From Comamonas sp. lk (GTDB lineage Bacteria; Pseudomonadota; Gammaproteobacteria; Burkholderiales; Burkholderiaceae_C): a stretch of 64,000 nt of DNA. Shown one piece after another: positions 57,001-64,000 of the stretch; position 1 is the first letter of the stretch; every line of letters starts with the position of its first letter. The notes below the pieces were generated by a model. That model was not told where the DNA came from and made no database searches. It was given only the letters and a program-made list of their open reading frames with translations. Location: contig NZ_UOOB01000001.1 of NCBI RefSeq assembly GCF_900564145.1, positions 2,730,754 to 2,794,753 of the forward strand, written 5' to 3'. The translations under genes were made by a program, and so were the position numbers.

Positions 57001-60000
57001 ATCGACACGGCCGGTCAGCTGGCCAATGGGATTGCGCGCTTTGCCATTGAGCTGGGCCAGAGCTTTGACCAGATTCAAAACCCCGACCTGACGCCGCCGC
57101 CCGTGGTGACCGGCCTGACGGCCGCTGGCATGCTCACTTCGGTGCAGGTGGCCTGGGATACGCCCATCTACACCGTGGGCCATGGCCATGCCCGCACGGA
57201 ACTCTGGGCCGGCCAGGGCGCCGATCTACAGCAAGCCACCCAGGTGGGCGAGGGCTATGCCGGTCCCATCAGCTTCAGCGCCCAGCCTGGGCAAAGCTGG
57301 AACATCTGGGCCCGCAATGTCAGCGCCGATGGCGTGGCCGGTGACTGGGCCGGCCCGGTGGCTGCCGTCACGGGCGAGGATGTGGCCGGCCTGCTGGAGG
57401 TGCTGGCCGGGAAGGTCGGGCCTGAACAGTTCGACCCCATCGTGGTGGAAAAGATCGACCAGATTGATCTGATCGACTTTGACCGCATTGGTGCGCTCAA
57501 CGACTTCAGCCTGGAGCAGCTGGAGTCTGTGGCCCTGGTGAATCTCAAGCGCCTGGACCTGATTGATATTGAGGGCGGCCCTCTGAGCAAAAGCCTGGTG
57601 ACCGCTGCGGCGCAGCAGGATGCGCTGAACCAGCAGGTGCGCGGCAACATGCAGGACATGGCCAAGGGCTTGCTGGAGGCGGCTCTGGCGGCAGATGCCG
57701 CGCTCGAGCGCATCACCGATGCGGGTATGTATGTCGATCCGGCCACCGGCCAGGTCAAGATCTACGGGCTCGAGACCACCAAAGGCCAGGTCACCAGTTT
57801 GGAATTGCTGCTGGATGCGCTGGCCGGCCAGCTGCAACTCAAGGCCACCACGACTTACGTGGACGGCAAGATTGCCGAGGCAGTGCTGTCGCCCGCAGAT
57901 CTGCTGCTTTATGAAGGTCTGGATGCGCGCCTCATCAACGTGGTGCAGCAGCTTGACAGCATCAACGGCACGCTCAGCAGTAAGGCGGAAGCGCTGGAGC
58001 TGCAAAATGCCGTGGCCCGACTGAGCACGGCAGAAAGCACCTTGGATGCTCTGGGGGCGCAGATTGCCTTGCGCGTGACGCGGGCCGAGTACGAGGCCGC
58101 GCAAGACGCTCTGCAAACCCGCCTTGGCACGGCCGAGCTGACCTTGTCGGCGCTGGATGTGCCGGCCATCACGGCTACGGTGACGGCGGTGAGCAAGCTG
58201 CAGCGCGAGTCGGAGAAGACCGCGCAAGCCCTGCTGCAGGACATCCTGAACGGCGAATACAACCGGGTACAGGGCCAAGAGGCTCTGGCGTTTGCGCGCA
58301 ACCAGTTGAGTGCGTCGATCCAGGAAGGACTGGCGGCAGAGGCTGTAGAGCGCACCCAGCTGGCCGCTACCGTGGGCCAGCAAGCGGCGGCGCTGGAGCA
58401 GGAATCGCTGACGCGCGCCACGGCTGACGCCGCCGAGGCCAGCCAGCGTCAAGCCCTGGCGGCCACGGTACAGGGCAACCAGCAGCAAACCGCTGCCGCA
58501 ATCGAGCTCGAACAAACGGCCCGCGTCGATGGCGATGCAGCCGAAGCGGCACAGCGCGAAGCATTGCGCGCGCAAATGCAAGGTGAGACCGACACGCTGG
58601 CGGCGCTGCTGGAGGAGGAGGCAACGGCACGCGCTACGGCAGATAGCGCCGAAGCCACAGCCAGGCAGCAGCTGGCTGCCCAGGTGCAGACTGAGCAGGA
58701 GGCCATTCGTGCCCAGGTCATGGACGAGTCCCAAGCCCGTGCCGATGCTGACAGTGCTGAGGCCAGCGCGCGCCAGCAGCTGGCTGCAGCAGTGGAGCAA
58801 GTCCAATCCTTGCTGCAGGCCCAGATCACGGATGAAGCCACTGCCCGTGTGGAGGGTGACCGTGCGGAGACCTCCTCGCGCGAAAGCCAGATCTCGGCAT
58901 CGAGGGCGCTGAGCCAAAAAGAGAGCGAGCGCACGGCTCAGGCATTGCTGCAAGACATCCTGACTGGTGAGCGCAACAAGGCGGAGGCCCAGGCAACCAT
59001 TGCCATGGCCAAGACCGAGCTGGCCACGCAGATCCAGGAGGGCTTGAGTGCGGAGGCTCTGCAACGCACGCAGCTGTCCGCCGTGGTGGATGGACAAAAG
59101 GCGGCTCTGGAGGAAGAGTCACGCGTGCGTGTCGAAAACGATGCGGCCGAGGCGGCCACCCGGACCGCTTTGGCGGCGCAGGTGCAGCGCGGGCAGGAGC
59201 AGACGCAAGCTGCGATACAGGATGAGCGGCAGGCGCGCGCAGACGCTGTCTCGGCCGAAGCACAGCAGCGACAGCAGCTGGCCGCCAAGGTACAGGCAGA
59301 TAAGGAGGAGATCCAGTCTCAGATCACGGAGGAGTCTCAAACGCGGGCCACGGCCATGGAGGCAGAGGCCACCCAGCGTGAGCAGCTGGCGGCCACCGTG
59401 GGTGAAAACCATGCGGCGGTCCAGCAGCAGTTCACAGCCCAGGCCGGCATCAATGGCTATCTGGCAGCCAAGTATTCGCTGGTCGTGCAGGTGGGCAGTG
59501 GGGACCAGCTGGTGGTGGGCGGCATGCAGATCACCGGTACCGCAGAGGGCGAAGAGGGAGCCAAGATTGCGATTGCATTTGCCACCGATGCATTCAGCAT
59601 TGCTTCACCGGATGGTGTCCGCAAGGCCACGCCGTTTTACGTGCAGACCTCGGACCAGACGCTAAACGGCGTGTTGTTGCCCGCCGGCGTTTACATGGAC
59701 TCGGCTCGGATCGGCAACGTCGAAGCAATTCTGGGGAGGTTCGGTACGTTGTTTGCGGACAAGGTGCAGGCCACGGCCATCAGTGCCAGCCAGCTCACAG
59801 CCGGCAATGGCGTGATCGGCGGTACGCTGAAATCCAGTAACTATGTGGCGGGCTCCAGTGGCTGGACTTTGCGTCCAGACGGCATGGCCGAGTTCTCGGG
59901 CGTCATCGTTCGAGGCACCCTGTATTCGACGGCCGGCAACATTGGCGGCATCACCATCAATGCCAACGGCTTGAACGCCGGGGCATTTACCGGCTACGGA

Positions 60001-60591
60001 TGGCCGTCGGGTAATGGCACCGGCTTTCACCTGGGGCCGAATGGTTTGCTGCTGGGTAATGCGAATACTGGCAGGTATATCGAGATTCAAGCCAGTGGAA
60101 ATATTTTCATGCCTGGATTCACTATCCAGAATGGAAATGCAACTTTCAGTGGATACCTATCCGGTGCATCTGGCTACTTTAGCGGCACGCTGACCGCGCA
60201 GCGCGTGGTGACCACCGGAAATCTGGATCTGAATGCTGCAACGATCCCGCTATACGCGCAGTCGGCAGCCGCGTACACCTTTGGCAACTCCGCTCTCGAC
60301 CTGTGGACGCCGGCCTTCGATGGAACCATGACCTGCGTGGTTGATTTCGGTTGCACCTGGGATACCAGCGCTGCTGGAGCAGGAGTCATCCACCTCTATG
60401 TGGATGGCGGCCCAGCCATCAGTCTGACCCCCAACAGGGGTACGCCAGATCCGGCATCCCCAGAAGCCGGCACCTTCAACTTCTCCTATGCCTTCAGCGG
60501 CAACGGCAATGGCCGGCTGCTGCAGCTGGTCCCCAGCGTCGGCATACGCGCCCGCAATCGCTACATCAAGGCAACGATTTTCAAGAGGTAA
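54049..60591 (+). CDS. J-type central tail fibre/host specificity protein
   Basis: Very large 2180-aa protein. The N-terminal ~900 residues resemble lambda J: VPQAMWVHTFPKHGQLIACRAVLRK, a Gly/Ala hydrophobic pair of segments (about 105-160), ARAYEPIPTLWGEMRVTPDL, and fibronectin-type III-like parts (about 815-1090). Residues about 1375-1800 are an Ala/Glu/Gln-rich coiled coil with two long near-repeats, each beginning SE(K/R)TAQALLQDIL. DUF1983-like YSLVVQVGSGDQLVVGGMQITG and ARIGNVEAILGRFGTLFADKVQ follow, then a Gly-rich C-terminal domain likely to bind the receptor. The start overlaps the preceding gene by 10 bp. Confidence 0.87.
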   Translation: MEVNRAETVAVASVGGQAADVLDVAGRLVVTPNALTLDGQRNVPADLQPGESLAAFLGRHVPDIESGAWTVMIGGAAVPQAMWVHTFPKHGQLIACRAVLRKAALQLVAIAALSYFTLGAGATLGGSILGINGLAAVGSLGLSALNLGLFMAGSMLINKVLAPKIQTPQSLAQKQIYSLSSQRNSARAYEPIPTLWGEMRVTPDLASQPYAWYEGDDQYMSTILLGGINVYSAADLSVGDTPITSYSDVSLYFNGFPGMPSQDVPLYSNVDAIAGAEFVNGGDWITRTGSAGAGALQLDIEGQLYDADSKGNIGANNVDLSIECRLVGASAWQSLMVTTLVNASPDVLRRTFSFDVAPGQYEVRAKLGIPRWNDGGSGDACKLALLSLKSVQADATDYSQWGRIGIKIRASGQLNGSLDQVRATYRAKPMPVWTGSEWATATTRANGLSNPGAILLQTLRGVWVTDSQGQRVLQFGFGLSDEQIDIEGLKAFMLHCTARGYTYDKWVTASISLGAFCEEVALAGMGEFAWTDGSRPTAVFVTNGQPNSAVVNMANMLKGGFSVDYALSNTADGIEYQWLNRDTWEMTTLRVTAPGVATMLSPARVTGEGITSEAHAAAMARYHLAQSLYQYKTVNFTADIEHLDYRRLSVLSVSHDLTQWGFGGRVMAARRIGALIQLTLDEPVPPLATPYIGLRVTGARDYRVWSVQPLSAESDTVTLVGEWPEDLAFPGEGLDNPAHDTLWCYDFKPTPGYRVRVTGIDPESDLKGARVTAVPEGPEFWDYVLNGTYVPAPNQSSIPQLGRPAIRNLRVAEKVNLQGDTEWYELSCVWDVEGDYDHAQVWAGRDGSELRLVDGNAVGSRSTFRIDGAGEWLIEVKPFNPSGQSGQSAVLIYITTQTQLPPRNPSSFVVQQLAGGLRRFAWAYASDKPAALAGVQIRYLPGDVPLSVAGWDAMQPLGDGDDIYTAQFETSRPGAGLWTFGLRAIDTAGQLANGIARFAIELGQSFDQIQNPDLTPPPVVTGLTAAGMLTSVQVAWDTPIYTVGHGHARTELWAGQGADLQQATQVGEGYAGPISFSAQPGQSWNIWARNVSADGVAGDWAGPVAAVTGEDVAGLLEVLAGKVGPEQFDPIVVEKIDQIDLIDFDRIGALNDFSLEQLESVALVNLKRLDLIDIEGGPLSKSLVTAAAQQDALNQQVRGNMQDMAKGLLEAALAADAALERITDAGMYVDPATGQVKIYGLETTKGQVTSLELLLDALAGQLQLKATTTYVDGKIAEAVLSPADLLLYEGLDARLINVVQQLDSINGTLSSKAEALELQNAVARLSTAESTLDALGAQIALRVTRAEYEAAQDALQTRLGTAELTLSALDVPAITATVTAVSKLQRESEKTAQALLQDILNGEYNRVQGQEALAFARNQLSASIQEGLAAEAVERTQLAATVGQQAAALEQESLTRATADAAEASQRQALAATVQGNQQQTAAAIELEQTARVDGDAAEAAQREALRAQMQGETDTLAALLEEEATARATADSAEATARQQLAAQVQTEQEAIRAQVMDESQARADADSAEASARQQLAAAVEQVQSLLQAQITDEATARVEGDRAETSSRESQISASRALSQKESERTAQALLQDILTGERNKAEAQATIAMAKTELATQIQEGLSAEALQRTQLSAVVDGQKAALEEESRVRVENDAAEAATRTALAAQVQRGQEQTQAAIQDERQARADAVSAEAQQRQQLAAKVQADKEEIQSQITEESQTRATAMEAEATQREQLAATVGENHAAVQQQFTAQAGINGYLAAKYSLVVQVGSGDQLVVGGMQITGTAEGEEGAKIAIAFATDAFSIASPDGVRKATPFYVQTSDQTLNGVLLPAGVYMDSARIGNVEAILGRFGTLFADKVQATAISASQLTAGNGVIGGTLKSSNYVAGSSGWTLRPDGMAEFSGVIVRGTLYSTAGNIGGITINANGLNAGAFTGYGWPSGNGTGFHLGPNGLLLGNANTGRYIEIQASGNIFMPGFTIQNGNATFSGYLSGASGYFSGTLTAQRVVTTGNLDLNAATIPLYAQSAAAYTFGNSALDLWTPAFDGTMTCVVDFGCTWDTSAAGAGVIHLYVDGGPAISLTPNRGTPDPASPEAGTFNFSYAFSGNGNGRLLQLVPSVGIRARNRYIKATIFKR

Positions 60592-60594
60592 ACC

Positions 60595-60783
60595 ATGCGT
60601 TTTGCAATGCACAAAGTAGGCGAAACAGCCATCACCCAGATCCTCGAGGCGCCCGAACACCTCATCGCGGAGATCACGCCTGAGGGCGTTATCAGCGTGC
60701 CGGTCGGCCCCGAGGTCTCTGCGGGCACACACGCCATCGTTGACGGCAAGCCCGTCCTCATCCAGTCCAGCATCAACCAATAA
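60595..60783 (+). CDS. Small tail-associated protein, unknown
   Basis: 62-aa beta-rich protein (MRFAMHKVGETAITQILEAPEHL, then AEITPEGVISVPVGPEV and HAIVDGKPVLIQS). It lies 3 bp after the J-type gene and 10 bp before an accessory fibre gene. Short late proteins here may be fibre assembly or tip components. No family recognised. Confidence 0.55.
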   Translation: MRFAMHKVGETAITQILEAPEHLIAEITPEGVISVPVGPEVSAGTHAIVDGKPVLIQSSINQ

Positions 60784-60793
60784 GGAGGAAACC

Positions 60794-61570
60794 ATGCCTT
60801 GGTATCGAACTGGCACCGTAGCGGTGACCAACAACAGCAACGTCATTGCCGGCACAGGCACCTCATGGGTGGATTCGGTCGCCTTGGGTGAAACATTTCT
60901 GGGGCCGGATGCACAGGTGTATGAGATCACCTCCATCGTCAGCGCCACCAGCCTGCGCATAAGCCCGAACTACAAGGGTGGCACGGCCACGGCGCAGAGC
61001 TACGCGATCATGCCCACCCAGGGCTATCTGCGTGACTTGGCCGCTCAAGCTGCCGCACTGGTCAGCAGCTACCAGGCTGTGCGTGATGGCGCTGGGGCAG
61101 GCAAGTTTGCTGCGGGTACTACCACAGGGTCGGGCCAGACGCTGCAACTGATCCCCAGTGTGCGCGGCGCAGCCGACGAAAACACCGGCGTCAACTTGCC
61201 CGGGGCAGACATCCTGCAGCTGATCACCAACGGGGCGGTGCGCCTTCAGATTGCCGCCGATGGCACGCCGACGGGGGTATTTGTGGACAAGCTGCCAGTC
61301 AGCACGGCAACCCAGGCGGCGCTCAACAGTCTGGCGGCCGTATGCCTTGCACTGACGACCGTGGGCCCGGCGCCCAACCAAGTGCCCAGCAATCTGCACC
61401 TGGGTGCCATGGCGTTTCAGGACGTGGCCAGCGCCCTGCAGGTGCACCAGCATGTGCGCGACAGCCGCCCAGGTGATTCCTGGCATGAGCGCGTGAGCGA
61501 TACCCAACTGATCAAGAAATACCACGGCCTCGATGGCGTGGTGCGCAGCATTACGGAGACCTACGCATGA
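60794..61570 (+). CDS. Accessory tail fibre protein
   Basis: 258-aa protein from ATG 60794 behind AAGGAGG. The N-terminal MPWYRTGTVAVTNNSNVIAGTGTSWVD and VYEITSIVSATSLRISPNYKGGT pattern is the conserved virion-attachment start of many phage side-fibre proteins; the rest is Gly/Ala-rich and would trimerise, ending in HQHVRDSRPGDSWHERVSD. It overlaps the next fibre gene by 4 bp, suggesting one multi-protein fibre. Confidence 0.72.
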   Translation: MPWYRTGTVAVTNNSNVIAGTGTSWVDSVALGETFLGPDAQVYEITSIVSATSLRISPNYKGGTATAQSYAIMPTQGYLRDLAAQAAALVSSYQAVRDGAGAGKFAAGTTTGSGQTLQLIPSVRGAADENTGVNLPGADILQLITNGAVRLQIAADGTPTGVFVDKLPVSTATQAALNSLAAVCLALTTVGPAPNQVPSNLHLGAMAFQDVASALQVHQHVRDSRPGDSWHERVSDTQLIKKYHGLDGVVRSITETYA

Positions 61571-62838
61571 CAGTGATTGCCGACCTGCCGGATATTCGGC
61601 CCAGCCTGTTGCTGGATTTTGCAAACTCAGGTCGCGTAGACCCGCGTATTCAGTGCGTGCGGGCAAGCACCGCTACCTGTATTGGGCGCGATGGAAAGCT
61701 ACGGACGGTAGCGGCCAATGTGCCGCGCATTGAGTACAACCCAATCAGCGGCAAATGCCTGGGCTTGCTGCGGGAGGATGCTCGCACCAATGTCATCCGC
61801 AATAACACCATGGTAGGCGCGATCACGGGAGTTCCCGGGACATTGCCGACCAACTGGAGCGTGTCTACGCCGATCAATGGCCTGTCCCGGGAGATCGTCG
61901 GACTCGGCATCGAAGATGGCATTGAATACATTGACATCCGGTGGAGTGGTACGGCGACTGCTGGCTCTACAGGCATGGCTGTCGCACAGTTTGAGCCCAA
62001 TACAGGCATCGCGGCCACATCTGCTAAAACTTGGACCTTGGGTGCGAATATTCGTCTTGTAGGTGGATCTCTGACCGGCATCAACTCCGTGTTGTTACGG
62101 TGCACGATGAGAGATGTTGGTAACACGCAGCTGGGTGCGATCAGTTCCAGCAATTTGGCTGTTACCAATGTGCCATTGGCCTTACAGCGTTACTCTGCAG
62201 CCCTGACCCCTACGGATGCAGCCACGGCATTTCTAGTTCCTTTCGTGGTTATCGGCTATTCAGTCGGGGCTGTGATTGATATCACGCTGCGCATCGGCCT
62301 GCCTCAAATGGAGCTTGGGGCCTCGGCGTCTTCCGTCATTCGAACAAGCACCGCTGCAGTGACACGCGCTGCGGATGTGATCTATGTAGCCTATGAAAAC
62401 TCTAAACCAGAGGGAACGCTGCTGATTGAAGCCGTTGCAAATAGTGCGGCGACAGCAGGCTTTGTTGCTCGATTGCAGGGCTCCGCAGAGTCGTATATTG
62501 GCGCGGCATATGTGAATGCTATCGGCCCGCAATTGAGTTCATACGTGCGAGCTGCAGGTGATGCCAGCTATGCTGGAGCCGTATCTTCTGGCCCTAATTT
62601 AAGTTTTGGAGCTCGCATTAAGTCAGGGGTCAGCTGGGGCGCTGGCGTTTTCCGTTGCTCAGTCAATGGAGGGATATCTGTCGATACGCCACCGGTATCC
62701 GTATTCCCACAAACGTCCATGCTGCAGCTCTGCGCAACCCTTGGCGGCAACCCTGCTATTTCCGCAACGATTGCACGGGCGGTTATTTTTCCTGCAGCCC
62801 TGACTCCTGCTCAATTGCAAAGGCTCACTACCCTATGA
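61567..62838 (+). CDS. Tail fibre or receptor-binding protein
   Basis: 423-aa protein. The N-terminal LLLDFANSGRVDPRIQCVRASTATCIGRDGKLRTVAANVPRIEYNPISGKCLGLLREDARTN is a common opening of phage tail fibre/tailspike-like proteins; the middle and C-terminal parts are beta-rich and likely carry the carbohydrate-binding lectin fold (LMLEL-type LPQMELGASASSVIRTST). It ends overlapping the next gene's start by 4 bp. Receptor unknown. Confidence 0.72.
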   Translation: MTVIADLPDIRPSLLLDFANSGRVDPRIQCVRASTATCIGRDGKLRTVAANVPRIEYNPISGKCLGLLREDARTNVIRNNTMVGAITGVPGTLPTNWSVSTPINGLSREIVGLGIEDGIEYIDIRWSGTATAGSTGMAVAQFEPNTGIAATSAKTWTLGANIRLVGGSLTGINSVLLRCTMRDVGNTQLGAISSSNLAVTNVPLALQRYSAALTPTDAATAFLVPFVVIGYSVGAVIDITLRIGLPQMELGASASSVIRTSTAAVTRAADVIYVAYENSKPEGTLLIEAVANSAATAGFVARLQGSAESYIGAAYVNAIGPQLSSYVRAAGDASYAGAVSSGPNLSFGARIKSGVSWGAGVFRCSVNGGISVDTPPVSVFPQTSMLQLCATLGGNPAISATIARAVIFPAALTPAQLQRLTTL

Positions 62839-63404
62839 CAACCTATCTGCAATTCACAAACGAAGCCACCGGGCGTGCCGCACTGGCACCTTGGGCAGCA
62901 GCAGGGCAGTTGCCTACTTACATCAATCGGGTTGCCGTCGATGTGGTCGGCATCGTTTACCGCCCCACCGGTGAGATGCAGAGCACCCCCGAGGGTGACG
63001 TCCCCGTCCTGGCGCCGGCGCCAGGCTGGCACATCAATCTGTCCGAGCGGGTGCCCGAGCTGCAGCCTTATGAAATCGAGCCGCCGGCCACGCCGGATCG
63101 CGTGTTTGCAGGCAGCGATGCCGTCCAGCCGCCGCGCATTCCGGCCGAGGTAGCCCGCTGGCAGGCCAAGCTGGCCCTGATGCAGAAGGTGAACGGGGAG
63201 GGCATCTCTCTCTGGGATCGCCTGCTGCAGCTGCGCGAATCCATCGCAGATGCCGAGCAGCAAGTGCTGCTGGATGCCGCCATGCTCGAAGTCTTGAACT
63301 GGAAGCGCGCCAGCCCCACGGTGCTCTGGGCCGCCGAGCAGCTCGAGCTGACCTCGGCCCAGGTGGATGAGCTCTTTATCTATGCGCACGCCCTGGAGCT
63401 ATAG
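62835..63404 (+). CDS. Tail fibre assembly/accessory protein, unknown
   Basis: 189-aa protein from ATG 62835 overlapping the fibre stop (ATGA). The first half is beta-rich (YLQFTNEATGRAALAPWAAAGQLPTYINRVAVDVVG), the second half helical (VARWQAKLALMQKVNG ... LWDRLLQLRESIADAEQQVLLDAAMLEVLNW). Position after the fibre gene is typical of fibre chaperones or caps. It is the last gene before a terminator and the lysis cassette. Confidence 0.62.
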   Translation: MTTYLQFTNEATGRAALAPWAAAGQLPTYINRVAVDVVGIVYRPTGEMQSTPEGDVPVLAPAPGWHINLSERVPELQPYEIEPPATPDRVFAGSDAVQPPRIPAEVARWQAKLALMQKVNGEGISLWDRLLQLRESIADAEQQVLLDAAMLEVLNWKRASPTVLWAAEQLELTSAQVDELFIYAHALEL

Positions 63405-63429
63405 CCTAGGCATGCAGCTCCGCATTCCA

Positions 63430-63455
63430 CAGCACCCGCTTCGGCGGGTTTTTTT
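63430..63455 (+). terminator. Terminator after the tail fibre genes
   Basis: ACCCGC (63434-63439) pairs with GCGGGT (63444-63449) around a stable TTCG loop and is followed by a T-run (TTTTTTTA). Confidence 0.85.
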
Positions 63456-63462
63456 ACGCCCG

Positions 63463-63477
63463 GGCCTCCATAGCATT
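63463..63477 (+). repeat. Late intergenic motif copy 6
   Basis: GGCCTCCATAGCATT (final base differs), just after the fibre-operon terminator and before the holin gene. Confidence 0.45.
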
Positions 63478-63514
63478 TGTCTCAACGTCGATCTACAGAC
63501 CCAAGGAGGGGTGA

Positions 63515-63841
63515 ATGGACAACAACTGGATGGATCAAGTTTTACCCAAGATGCCGGGGATTCTCGGCAGCGCAGGAGCGCTTATGTGGATTCAAGGTAC
63601 TTGGCCGCGGAAGCTGGCCATGCTAGTTCTCGGTGTGGCCGCCAGCAACTACGGGACGCTGGACTTTGCAGCTGCCACCGGCTTGGCCGAAGGGCTGTCG
63701 GGTTTTCTGGTCGGCCTTTTCTCCATGACTGCGGCTGATTGGGCATTCCGCGCCTGGGACCAGTTCGCCCTAGGCCCACTGCTCAATGAGTGGGTGCGAA
63801 AGCGCCTGGGCCTGCCGCCGAAGGATGGGGGTGCTGTATGA
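63515..63841 (+). CDS. Phage holin-like protein
   Basis: 108-aa membrane protein beginning MDNNWMDQVLPKMPGILGSAG, with hydrophobic segments at about 13-30, 33-50 and 58-75, and a charged C-terminus (NEWVRKRLGLPPKDGG). AAGGAGG precedes the ATG. Its position immediately before a lambda R-like endolysin, with an ATGA overlap, makes a holin the likely role; it would form the membrane lesions that release the endolysin. Confidence 0.75.
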   Translation: MDNNWMDQVLPKMPGILGSAGALMWIQGTWPRKLAMLVLGVAASNYGTLDFAAATGLAEGLSGFLVGLFSMTAADWAFRAWDQFALGPLLNEWVRKRLGLPPKDGGAV

Positions 63842-64000
63842 CGGCGATCACAGCAGGTCAAGCCGGCGGCAAAAATGTGCTGGCTTTCCTCGACATGCTG
63901 GCCTGGGGCGAGGGGACTGATAACGGACGTCAGCCGACCCGTGACCGAGGCTATGACGTGCTGGTGGGTGGAGGGCAATTCTCCGGCTACACGGATCATC
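63838..64000 (+). CDS. Lambda R-like endolysin, partial
   Basis: Only the first 54 codons lie in the window. NVLAFLDMLAWGEGTDNGRQPTRDRGYDVLVGG matches the N-terminus of lambda R-type lytic transglycosylases, with the catalytic Glu in WGEGTDNG. It degrades peptidoglycan once the holin opens the membrane. No signal peptide. The stop and C-terminal half lie beyond the right edge. Confidence 0.88.
   Translation, partial: MTAITAGQAGGKNVLAFLDMLAWGEGTDNGRQPTRDRGYDVLVGGGQFSGYTDH

Overview
The window looks like the chromosome of a GC-rich betaproteobacterium, most likely Comamonadaceae (a Comamonas-type genome is plausible from the porin, LysR, RND efflux and polyamine gene types), interrupted by a lambda-like siphovirus prophage that starts at about 17.0 kb and runs off the right edge. 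The species assignment is inference from protein style, not from a marker gene.

Chromosomal part (1-17.0 kb): an outer-membrane porin; a leftward polyamine/acid-stress operon (PotE-type antiporter, then an Orn/Lys/Arg decarboxylase) with a spermidine N-acetyltransferase (speG) just beyond a decayed IS3-family remnant; a LysR regulator divergent from an alpha/beta-hydrolase-like protein that has lost its catalytic Ser and His, followed by a complete RND efflux operon (membrane fusion protein, permease, NodT-type outer-membrane factor); an ECF sigma factor with its RskA-type anti-sigma factor; and a small OmpA-domain membrane protein ending at a strong bidirectional terminator. Just right of that terminator lies a 22-codon C-terminal scrap of a leftward protein gene, taken here as the left attachment region.

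Prophage left arm (17.2-31 kb): tyrosine integrase, excisionase-like protein, a small cargo block on the opposite strand (secreted protein, membrane protein, SAM methyltransferase), then a leftward recombination operon (YqaJ-type nuclease, RecT annealing protein, KTSC and DUF551-type proteins, tiny membrane proteins). Nearly every gene boundary of this operon carries a GC-rich hairpin followed by a T-rich run on the transcribed strand. The immunity region has a CI/LexA-like repressor divergent from a Cro/YdaS-like protein. Operators of the form TTACCCnnGGGTAA lie at both the right (30.90-30.95 kb) and left (28.66-28.70 kb) early promoters, an arrangement like lambda OL/OR. Downstream of the repressor, in the position of lambda rexAB, are a small AT-rich protein with an RNxxxH (HEPN-like) motif and a coiled-coil/transmembrane protein.

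Prophage right arm (31-64 kb): CII-like regulator, replication initiator gene with internal GTAACG iterons, DnaB-type helicase, RusA, DUF1367 protein, terminase subunits, portal, Mu F-like head protein, protease/scaffold, capsid decoration and major capsid, head-tail connectors, tail tube, tape measure, minor tail proteins, NlpC/P60 protein, a very large J-type fibre (2180 aa), accessory fibre proteins, holin and a lambda R-like endolysin cut by the window edge. Late genes are interrupted by four moron insertions (38.4-39.7, 42.0-42.6, 46.4-47.2, 49.4-49.7 kb), each followed by the same intergenic motif GCCTCCMTAGCATG. One head-tail connector gene carries a perfect 37-bp tandem duplication that shifts its frame.

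Most promising for something undescribed: the rexAB-position pair, the tandem GDFFGGILNP membrane proteins between terminase and portal, the recurrent late motif that marks moron junctions, and the hairpin ladder of the left operon.
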